Shown here piece by piece: positions 21,861 through 27,953 of a DNA stretch of 27,953 nt (position 1 is the stretch's first letter; each line of letters opens with the position of its first letter). A program made the translations under genes and the position numbers. This DNA comes from Actinomycetes bacterium (lineage in GTDB: Bacteria > Actinomycetota > Actinomycetes > Mycobacteriales > Mycobacteriaceae). Below the pieces are notes generated by a model. That model made no database searches. It was not told where the DNA came from and saw nothing but the letters and a program-made list of their open reading frames with translations. Location: contig JAEZIA010000237.1 in assembly GCA_023416315.1 (NCBI GenBank), positions 1-27,953 on the forward strand, read 5' to 3'.

Positions 21861-22457
21861 GTGACCAGGATGGCCGATTACGAGGCGGAGTCGTCGCCGT
21901 GGTCGCCGCGTGAAGCCGAACTTCTGGCGGCGACCCTGCAGCTGTTGCAGCAGCACGGGTACGAGCGGTTGACCGTGGATGCGGTCGCCGCAACCGCCAA
22001 GGCGAGCAAGGCGACCGTGTACCGGCGCTGGCCGTCGAAGGGCGAACTGGTCCTCGCGGCCTTCATCGAAGGCGTCCGGTGCGCGGCGGTCCGCCCCGAC
22101 ACCGGCAGCCTGCGCGACGACCTGCTCCGCCTTGGCGAGGCCATCACCGAGCACGCAGCCCGGCACTCCGCCACCATCCGCGCGGTGATGGTGGAGGTGT
22201 CTCGCGACCCGGCACTGCACGATGCGATGCAGCACCAGTTCCTCGACCAGCGCAAGGCGTTGATCGAGTCGGTGCTGCAGCACGCCGTCGACCGCGGCGA
22301 GATCAAGGCGGCGGCGATCACCGAGGAGCTGTGGGACCTGCTGCCCGGCTATCTCATCTTCCGCTCGATCGTCCCCAACCGTCCGCCGAGCCGGCACACC
22401 GTGCAGGCACTCGTCGACAACGTCATCATCCCCAGCCTCACCCGGCCACTCGGGTAG
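21861..22457 (+). CDS. TetR-family repressor, probable regulator of the adjacent mmpL
   Basis: 198 residues from the GTG at 21861, preceded by GGTGGG; an ATG at 21849 and another at 21870 are alternatives. The helix-turn-helix HGYERLTVDAVAATAKASKATVYRRWPSKGELVLAAF (about residues 29-65) is canonical TetR, and the C-terminal part (LPGYLIFRSIVPNRPPSRHTVQALVDNVIIPSL) matches the TetR_C_11-like ligand domain often seen in efflux regulators. It reads in the same direction as mmpL, 124 nt upstream. A near-identical palindrome stands before both genes, which supports autoregulation plus repression of mmpL. Confidence 0.88.
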   Translation: MTRMADYEAESSPWSPREAELLAATLQLLQQHGYERLTVDAVAATAKASKATVYRRWPSKGELVLAAFIEGVRCAAVRPDTGSLRDDLLRLGEAITEHAARHSATIRAVMVEVSRDPALHDAMQHQFLDQRKALIESVLQHAVDRGEIKAAAITEELWDLLPGYLIFRSIVPNRPPSRHTVQALVDNVIIPSLTRPLG

Positions 22458-22481
22458 CCCGAACTATTGCCGGATGTGATC

Positions 22482-22499
22482 CAGTACCGTACCGTACCG
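22482..22499. promoter_or_regulatory. Candidate TetR operator upstream of mmpL (copy 2)
   Basis: CAGTAC-CGTACC-GTACCG, with the same arm length and 6-nt spacing as the site before tetR. It also forms a run of three ACCGT units. A -10-like TAGAGT follows at 22502-22507, so a bound repressor would cover the promoter. Confidence 0.55.
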
Positions 22500-22581
22500 T
22501 CTAGAGTGATCCGGCCCTTCTGACCGGGCAGCGATCCCTCCCCGCCAAGTAATCGCTCGCCGGTTATCGAAAGGCTAACGG

Positions 22582-25485
22582 GTGCAGAGGGTTTCGCACG
22601 ATGATTCGGACCAGCGGGCAGCCGACGACCGCACGCTTACACACCGGCTCGCGCGGGCCACCCGGCGGCTGTGCATACCGATACTGCTGTTTTGGTTGGT
22701 GATCGCGGCCGCCTCGAATGCGTTGGTGCCGCAACTGGAAGTCATCGGCGAAGAGCACAACGTGGCGTTGAGCTCTCCCGACTCGCCCTCACTGCAGGCG
22801 TTCAAGCGGATCGGCCACGTCTTCGGTGAATTCGACTCCGACAGTGCGGCGATGATCGTGCTCGAAGGCGATCAACCGCTGGGCGCCGAGGCCCACCGCT
22901 ACTACGACGAACTGATCCGGCGGGTGTCGGCCGATCGCACACACGTCCAGCACGTCCAGGACTTCTGGGGCGATCCCCTGACCGCCGCGGGTGCACAGAG
23001 CCCCGACGGCAAGGCCGCCTACGTCCAGGTGTTCCTGTCCGGAAACCAGGGCGAAGCCCTGTCGCTGGCGTCGGTCGACGCGGTCCGCGACATCGTCGAC
23101 CACACCCCGGCACCGCCAGGCATCAAGGCGTATGTGACCGGTGCCGCGCCCCAGGTTGCCGACCAGTTCGAGGTCGGTGACAAGGGGACGACGAAGGTCA
23201 CCCTCCTGACGATCCTGGTGATCGCGCTCATGCTGCTGCTGGTGTACCGGTCGGTGGTCACCATGCTGTTGGTGCTCGTCACCGTGCTCATCGAGATGGC
23301 GGCCGCCCGCGGCATCGTGTCGTTCCTGGCTGACTCCGGGCTCATCGGACTCTCGACGTACGCGACCAACATCCTGACCCTGTTGGTGATCGCCGCCGGC
23401 ACCGACTATGCGATCTTCCTCGTTGGCCGCTACCAAGAGGAGCGGTCGTCCGGCGTGGATCGGCAGGTCGCGTTCTTCGACACCTATCGCGGGACCTCGC
23501 ACGTCATTCTCGGGTCCGGGCTGACGATCATCGGCGCCGTCTTCTGCTTGACGTTCACCCGGAATCCCTACTTTCAAAGCCTCGGCATACCCGCTGCGAT
23601 CGGTGTCTTCATCGCGCTGATCGCCGCGCTGACGCTGGCACCCGCCGTGCTGACCATCGGCAGTCACTTTGGCCTGATGGATCCCAAACGCCGCACCCAG
23701 ACTCGGCATTGGCGTCGCATCGGTACCGCGATCGTGCGCTGGCCGGGGCCGATCCTCGTCGTCTCGCTGGGAATCGCGTTGATCGGGCTGCTCGCACTGC
23801 CCGGCTACAAGACCAGTTACGACATTGCCACCTACATGCCCGCCGATGCGCCCTCCAATGTCGGCTACACCGCTGCGGAACGGCACTTCTCCAAGGCGCG
23901 GCTCAATCCCGAGCTGGTGATGATCGAAACCGACCACGATCTGCGGAATCCGACCGACATGATCCTGTTGGAACGGGTCGCCAAGGCCGTCTTCCACACT
24001 CCGGGGATCGCGATGGTCCAATCCATCACGCGCCCACTGGGAACGCCGCTCGACCACAGCTCGCTGGCTTTCCAGATCAGCGCCGGCAGCAGCGCCCAGA
24101 TCAACAACCTGCCCTTCCAACAAGCCCGTGCCGCCGACCTGCTCAAGCAGGTCAGTGAAATCGACAAGACGATCAACATCCTGCGCGAGCAATACGCCCT
24201 GCAACAGCAGAGCGCGGCGGCGACCCATGAGCAGGTCGAGGCCTTTCATCAAACCGTGGCCGTGGCACAGGATCTGCGCAACAAGATCGCGAACTTCGAC
24301 GACTTCTTCCGGCCGCTGCGCAACTACTTCTACTGGGAACCGCACTGTTACGACATTCCGGCCTGCGCCGCGTTGCGCTCGGTCTTCGATGCCCTCGACG
24401 GCATCGACGCCCTGACCGATCAGTTGGCCAATGTCACAGCGAGTTTGGACAAGCTGGATGCGCTGCAGCCCAAACTGCTCGCCCTGATCCCACCGCAGCT
24501 CGACAGCCAGCAGACCAACCGCGATCTGACGATGACGAATTACGCCACCCAGTCGGGCCTCTACGACCAGGCCGCGGCGGCGTTGCAGAACGCGACCGCC
24601 CTCGGAGCCGCGTTCGACGCCGCCAAGACCGACGACTCCTTCTACCTACCGCCGGAGGCGTTCACCAACCCCGAGTTTCAGCGCGGTCTCAAGCTGTTCC
24701 TCTCCCCGGACGGCAAGGCCGCCAGGATGATCGTCACCCACGACGTCGATCCGGCCACACCCGAGGGGCTTTCGCACATCGACGCGATACGCACATCCGT
24801 GCAGGAGGCCGTCAAGGGGACTCCGCTGGCCGGGTCGAGTGTCTACATCGGCGGCACCGCCGCGACCTACAAAGACATCGCCGACATGGCGAAGTACGAC
24901 CTGATGATCGCCGGGATCGCCGCGCTCAGCCTGATCCTGCTCATCATGATGTTCATCACCAGAAGCATTGTGGCCGCGGTGGTTATCGTCGGCACCGTGG
25001 CGTTGTCGCTGGGGGCCTCGTTCGGGCTTTCGGTCCTGGTATGGCAGGACCTGCTCGGTCAGCCGCTGTACTGGGTGGTGCTGGCTCTGGCGGTGATCCT
25101 GCTGCTGGCGGTGGGCTCGGACTACAACCTGCTGTTGATATCGCGGTTCGCCGAAGAGATCGGCGCCGGGCTCAACACCGGAATCATCCGCGCCATGGCC
25201 AGCACCGGTGGCGTCGTCACGGCCGCCGGACTGGTATTCGCCTTCACCATGGCGTCGTTCGTCTTCAGCGACCTTCTGGTGCTTGGCCAGATCGGAACGA
25301 CGATCGCGTTGGGTCTGTTGTTCGACACGCTGATCGTCCGGTCGTTCATGACACCGTCGATCGCCGCGCTGCTGGGGCGGTGGTTCTGGTGGCCACTGCG
25401 GGTGCGACCCCGCCCGGCCAGCACGATGTTGCGTCCCTACGGATCCCGGCCCGCCGTGCGCCAACTCCTGCTGTGGGACGACTGA
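22582..25485 (+). CDS. MmpL-family RND transporter
   Basis: 967 residues from a GTG at 22582 (GAAAGG nine bases upstream), the usual mycobacterial MmpL length. TM1 is at about residues 30-50, a first periplasmic domain at 50-200, and a TM bundle at about 205-415. A second large periplasmic domain (about 425-765) has a probable coiled coil (LLKQVSEIDKTINILREQYALQQQ...) and the WEPHCYDIPAC loop seen in MmpL proteins. A final TM bundle follows. The proton-relay Asp-Tyr pairs are present: Asp275-Tyr276 in GTDYAIFLVGRYQEE and Asp847-Tyr848 in GSDYNLLLISRFAEE. It exports a lipid, glycolipid or siderophore-like molecule; the cargo is unknown. No mmpS or lipid synthase gene is adjacent. Confidence 0.95.
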   Translation: MQRVSHDDSDQRAADDRTLTHRLARATRRLCIPILLFWLVIAAASNALVPQLEVIGEEHNVALSSPDSPSLQAFKRIGHVFGEFDSDSAAMIVLEGDQPLGAEAHRYYDELIRRVSADRTHVQHVQDFWGDPLTAAGAQSPDGKAAYVQVFLSGNQGEALSLASVDAVRDIVDHTPAPPGIKAYVTGAAPQVADQFEVGDKGTTKVTLLTILVIALMLLLVYRSVVTMLLVLVTVLIEMAAARGIVSFLADSGLIGLSTYATNILTLLVIAAGTDYAIFLVGRYQEERSSGVDRQVAFFDTYRGTSHVILGSGLTIIGAVFCLTFTRNPYFQSLGIPAAIGVFIALIAALTLAPAVLTIGSHFGLMDPKRRTQTRHWRRIGTAIVRWPGPILVVSLGIALIGLLALPGYKTSYDIATYMPADAPSNVGYTAAERHFSKARLNPELVMIETDHDLRNPTDMILLERVAKAVFHTPGIAMVQSITRPLGTPLDHSSLAFQISAGSSAQINNLPFQQARAADLLKQVSEIDKTINILREQYALQQQSAAATHEQVEAFHQTVAVAQDLRNKIANFDDFFRPLRNYFYWEPHCYDIPACAALRSVFDALDGIDALTDQLANVTASLDKLDALQPKLLALIPPQLDSQQTNRDLTMTNYATQSGLYDQAAAALQNATALGAAFDAAKTDDSFYLPPEAFTNPEFQRGLKLFLSPDGKAARMIVTHDVDPATPEGLSHIDAIRTSVQEAVKGTPLAGSSVYIGGTAATYKDIADMAKYDLMIAGIAALSLILLIMMFITRSIVAAVVIVGTVALSLGASFGLSVLVWQDLLGQPLYWVVLALAVILLLAVGSDYNLLLISRFAEEIGAGLNTGIIRAMASTGGVVTAAGLVFAFTMASFVFSDLLVLGQIGTTIALGLLFDTLIVRSFMTPSIAALLGRWFWWPLRVRPRPASTMLRPYGSRPAVRQLLLWDD

Positions 25486-25517
25486 CGGTCCTGTCAGCAA
25501 CACCACATCGTATCCAC

Positions 25518-25541
25518 ATTGAGATCTAGGTTTGTCTCAAT
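25518..25541. promoter_or_regulatory. Inverted repeat ATTGAGA-N10-TCTCAAT
   Basis: Perfect 7-bp arms with a 10-nt centre, in the AT-richer gap between mmpL and the next gene. It starts 33 nt after the mmpL stop and ends 84 nt before the next start. It could be an operator for the downstream gene or part of a terminator; no T-run follows. A GTAAC direct repeat lies just downstream. Confidence 0.45.
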
Positions 25542-25624
25542 TGCAACACGGGTAACTTTAGTAACAGCGCTGGAGTGTCGGCGCCGCCCTGACCAGCTAA
25601 GAAAGAGTCGAATGGATCACCGCT

Positions 25625-26098
25625 ATGAACACAATCCTGTACTTCAGCACCAATGGTCGCGTATATGAAACCCGCGCCTACACCAAGGCCGACATCGATC
25701 GCCTCTTCAAGGGCCGCCAGCTCCACTGCTTGACCAGTCCTGACCGGCAATTCGACTTCTGGTTCAGCCCGTCCTCACCCGGGTGCCAGAGCCAGATCAA
25801 CGAGCATGCCACCGAAGTACTCATGGCCACAACCAATTTCACTGCCAAGTCGGTGCCGCTTCTGCCGGGTTGCGTCGTCGTCGCCACCCATGATGCCGAC
25901 GGCGACCTCGACGGGCTCAGCTGGCAACAACTCGATCTTCTGACGCGCAAGAGCCGCTCGCTGTCCAACCGCGAATTGCGTCTGCTGGACAAGCGAATTG
26001 CGCGTCACAACCGCCGGCGGACTCGGCCCACCCGCACCGCGGCAACCGCTCCGGTGACCGCCGTGAAGCCGCGCACGCCGGCGCACTCTCGAGCTTGA
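25625..26098 (+). CDS. Unrecognised protein with a basic tail
   Basis: 157 residues from the ATG at 25625; the ribosome site is weak. I do not recognise a named family. The N-terminal part begins with a strand-like MNTILYFSTNGRVYETRAYTKADIDRLFKGRQLHCL, followed by DRQFDFWFSP. A central section, ATEVLMATTNFTAKSVPLLPGCVVVATHDADGDLDGLSWQQLDLL, looks like a compact alpha/beta fold. From about residue 113 it is strongly basic (RKSRSLSNRELRLLDKRIARHNRRRTRPTRT), suggesting nucleic-acid or acidic-surface binding. There is no signal peptide or membrane segment. It stands alone between mmpL and the convergent phospholipase D gene. Confidence 0.75.
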   Translation: MNTILYFSTNGRVYETRAYTKADIDRLFKGRQLHCLTSPDRQFDFWFSPSSPGCQSQINEHATEVLMATTNFTAKSVPLLPGCVVVATHDADGDLDGLSWQQLDLLTRKSRSLSNRELRLLDKRIARHNRRRTRPTRTAATAPVTAVKPRTPAHSRA

Positions 26099-26108
26099 GA
26101 CCGCCGAG

Positions 26109-27692
26109 TCATTCCGTGTGAGTGGGTGTCTGCTCGCCCGGAACCCGGCGGAATCCCCAGAACGGGGCGATCCGCGTCATCGGCCAGTTGACCACTCCGC
26201 TGACCAAACTCCACACGCTGTGGCCGACGGATGGAGGAACCTGCTCGGGGTCCATCAGATCGTTCTCCGCCAACGGACTCGCATCGGCCGACACCATGAA
26301 CTCGGTGAACTTGCGCAGCGAGCGACCGGTTCCCCGTAGGGCGTTCGTCGCCCGCAGGAAAGATCTGTGCCGCAACATCTCCCGCTGGAATGTGTCGACC
26401 GGTACCCCCAGATGCTCCGCGACCAGGCCGTCCCGGGTGAGCACGATCCGTCGACGGACATCGTCGCGATCCGGGTCAGCCGCCTCCACCGCGAGGTCGC
26501 ACTCACTGTCGAAGCCGAGCGACCGGTTGTTCAGATTCGACGACCCGATGCGCAGTAACCGGTCGTCGATCACCATGACCTTGGCGTGTACATAGACCGA
26601 CGCACCACCCTTGACCGCGGGCCAGAAGATTCCAAGCCTGCCATGCTCGTCGGCCTGCCAGAGCAGGTGGATAAGGCGTTCACGCGCACTGTCCATCGAC
26701 TGCTGCTCGAGGCGGCTCTCGGAACTGCGCGGAAGCACGATCACGACTTCGGGGCCGTCCGGCTCCCGCAGCCGCGCGGCCAACGCCTCGGCCAGGCTGC
26801 GGGCCGCCAGGTACTGGTTCTCGAGATAGATCACGTCACGGGCGGCCGCGATCGCCCTCAGGTTGAGCGCCTCCACCTCGCGGACTTCCGGGCGGCCCGG
26901 CAGCACCGGCAGCGTACGAGCGATGCCCACCTCGACGTCCCGCAGCTCCGGTTGCAGTCGCGGGGGCCACGCCGTTTCGTCCGATTCGATCGGGGCCAAC
27001 GTCTCCCCGGTCGCGGCCGCCCACCGCTCGCGTGCCTGCTCGGCCAACGCCTCGGCAGCCTCGGCGTCCACCACCGCAGCAACTTCGTGGCGCGGTCCAT
27101 AGGGCTTGCCCGCGGCCCGGCGACCCGGGTCGTCGGGACGGTGCGCCCGGGTGTCCCAGCGCCCGAGGGTCAGGTCGATTCCGCCACAGAAGGCGACCGC
27201 ATCGTCGACGACAACGATCTTCTGATGATGCACGGCGCCGGTGGGATGCGCCCCGTCGACGGCGAGACGCATTCGCCGCGAAGTGAATTGGTTGACCAGC
27301 CCGACCGGCGTGACCCCGAACCAGAATCCGTCGAATGCCGGCAGCAGCCGCAGATTGGACTTCAGCAGGTAGACCTTCAGCTCGGGGCGCCGCCGAAGCA
27401 GCCAGTGCAGAAACCAGCCCAGCTGGTTAGGCCCGTCCAGCGTCGGGGCACCCGCCTCGAATGTCGTCCGGGAATCGAGGTCCCAACCGATGATCAAGAC
27501 CCGCCGCTGAGCCCGCAGCATCGAGGATTTCACATGAGCCAAGTAGTCGGCGCCGTCCACCACGGCCGCGAAGCGGTGGGCGACGGCGGTGCGCCAGCAC
27601 GTCTCGCCGGCCACCAGCAGCGGCCCGTCGCCAGGCTCGGGTAACCCGCGGTCGACCCGCCGCTCATCCGTCACTGTCTCGACCTTCCCCAC
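26109..27692 (-). CDS. Phospholipase D-family protein (two HKD motifs)
   Basis: 527 residues from a GTG at 27692 with GGGAG seven bases upstream. Both catalytic HxKx4D motifs are intact: His156-Gln-Lys158...Asp163 followed by FCGGIDLT, and His369-Ala-Lys371...Asp376 followed by IGSSNLNNRSLGFDSE. IYLENQYLAA (288-297) is the typical segment before the second half. The layout matches bacterial PLD proteins that hydrolyse or transfer phospholipid head groups, including cardiolipin-synthase relatives. There is no clear signal peptide. The C-terminal part (about 480-510) has a modestly hydrophobic helix, SVWSLVSGVVNWPM, that could touch the membrane. It is convergent with the unrecognised gene, 10 nt apart. 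Confidence 0.92.
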   Translation of the reverse strand: MGKVETVTDERRVDRGLPEPGDGPLLVAGETCWRTAVAHRFAAVVDGADYLAHVKSSMLRAQRRVLIIGWDLDSRTTFEAGAPTLDGPNQLGWFLHWLLRRRPELKVYLLKSNLRLLPAFDGFWFGVTPVGLVNQFTSRRMRLAVDGAHPTGAVHHQKIVVVDDAVAFCGGIDLTLGRWDTRAHRPDDPGRRAAGKPYGPRHEVAAVVDAEAAEALAEQARERWAAATGETLAPIESDETAWPPRLQPELRDVEVGIARTLPVLPGRPEVREVEALNLRAIAAARDVIYLENQYLAARSLAEALAARLREPDGPEVVIVLPRSSESRLEQQSMDSARERLIHLLWQADEHGRLGIFWPAVKGGASVYVHAKVMVIDDRLLRIGSSNLNNRSLGFDSECDLAVEAADPDRDDVRRRIVLTRDGLVAEHLGVPVDTFQREMLRHRSFLRATNALRGTGRSLRKFTEFMVSADASPLAENDLMDPEQVPPSVGHSVWSLVSGVVNWPMTRIAPFWGFRRVPGEQTPTHTE

Positions 27693-27782
27693 GCACCGGC
27701 TCCCAACATTGGACGGCCCCGACGGGCCCGCTGTCGAGGCGCGGCGTCGCCTCCCACATGGAGTTGTTAACTGTCGTGACGG

Positions 27783-27813
27783 AGAGTTGTTGTTCGGCTA
27801 CCGAAATAACTCT
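27783..27813. promoter_or_regulatory. Hairpin-forming inverted repeat upstream of PLD and right-edge gene
   Basis: A 9-nt outer stem (one G-T) and a 4-bp inner stem (TCGG/CCGA) with a 2-nt bulge and a CTA loop. It lies in the divergent gap between the PLD start and the right-edge gene. A smaller AGTT-GTT-AACT repeat sits at 27762-27772. It may be a regulatory site or leader structure. Confidence 0.4.
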
Positions 27814-27885
27814 GGACGATGTCTGCAACTTACCGCTATTGTCAGCGGCGATAAATTCATCTTGGTGATGCAGGCGGGGGCCGGT

Positions 27886-27953
27886 GTGACATCCACTAGA
27901 CGTGCTGGGCGAATCACGACACTCGGATTTGCGGTCGGCATCGGTTTGCTACT
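27886..27953 (+). CDS. Start of a probable exported protein (truncated by window end)
   Basis: A frame from the GTG at 27886 (GGCGGGGG just upstream) reads MTSTRRAGRITTLGFAVGIG and then LL before the edge. An ATG at 27868 is an in-frame alternative. The basic N-terminus followed by a hydrophobic stretch resembles a signal peptide or membrane anchor. Only 22 codons are visible, so the family cannot be named and even the reading is tentative. Confidence 0.4.
   Translation, partial: MTSTRRAGRITTLGFAVGIGLL

Noticed and set aside
22789..24345. 518-codon minus-strand open frame opposite mmpL
   Set aside because: Its composition (DRGDQQHDRH-like) is that of reverse-complement shadow reading; the MmpL frame has all family motifs.
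1..27953. Mobile elements, prophage, toxin-antitoxin, CRISPR or tRNA genes
   Set aside because: I looked for transposase or integrase motifs, regular direct repeats and tRNA-like cloverleaf arms and saw none; all large frames are housekeeping, catabolic or envelope genes.

Overview
The window looks like chromosomal DNA from a mycobacterium, most plausibly an environmental, fast-growing Mycolicibacterium-type species. This is inferred from several features: high GC with strong GC bias at third codon positions, frequent GTG/TTG starts, two secreted cutinase-family esterases, an MmpL transporter with the mycobacterial loop signature, a Tat-exported DUF1906 (Rv2525c-like) protein, an F420-type LLM oxidoreductase and a fused FadE. 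I see no rRNA, tRNA, CRISPR array, insertion sequence or integrase, and no abrupt change in composition.

Layout. (A) 1-2817, minus strand: the N-terminal part of a large LuxR-type ATPase regulator, an NmrA-like SDR and a secreted cutinase. The cutinase is divergent from an MFS transporter (2901-4124). (B) 4129-6088: an F420-type LLM oxidoreductase divergent from a two-module Lrp/AsnC regulator. (C) 6094-12450: a PucR regulator divergent from a tightly coupled five-gene operon of APC permease, SDR, SDR, agmatinase/guanidinobutyrase-type ureohydrolase and PuuE-like deacetylase. This reads as uptake and breakdown of a guanidino or ureido nitrogen compound of unknown identity. (D) 12451-17917: a KstR-like TetR regulator divergent from an amidohydrolase with a degraded metal site, a fused two-domain acyl-CoA dehydrogenase, an amidohydrolase with most metal ligands, and a small protein whose frame continues directly from the preceding stop codon. 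A long hairpin ends the unit. (E) 18052-20351: cutinase, SDR and nitroreductase. (F) 20352-21766, minus strand: an L,D-transpeptidase-like protein translationally coupled to the DUF1906 protein, a cell-wall pair. (G) 21861-25485: a TetR regulator and an MmpL transporter, each preceded by almost the same 18-bp palindromic element. (H) 25625-27953: an unrecognised basic-tailed protein, a phospholipase D-family protein on the minus strand, and the first codons of a probably exported protein at the right edge.

The most interesting items are the amidohydrolase/FadE operon (degenerate plus better-preserved paralogue, split FAD motifs, in-frame extra ORF), the PucR-controlled ureohydrolase operon, and the matching TetR/MmpL operators. 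All five convergent gene pairs are separated by only 0-10 nt. No stretch longer than 300 nt lacks a gene; the longest non-coding gaps are about 200 nt.
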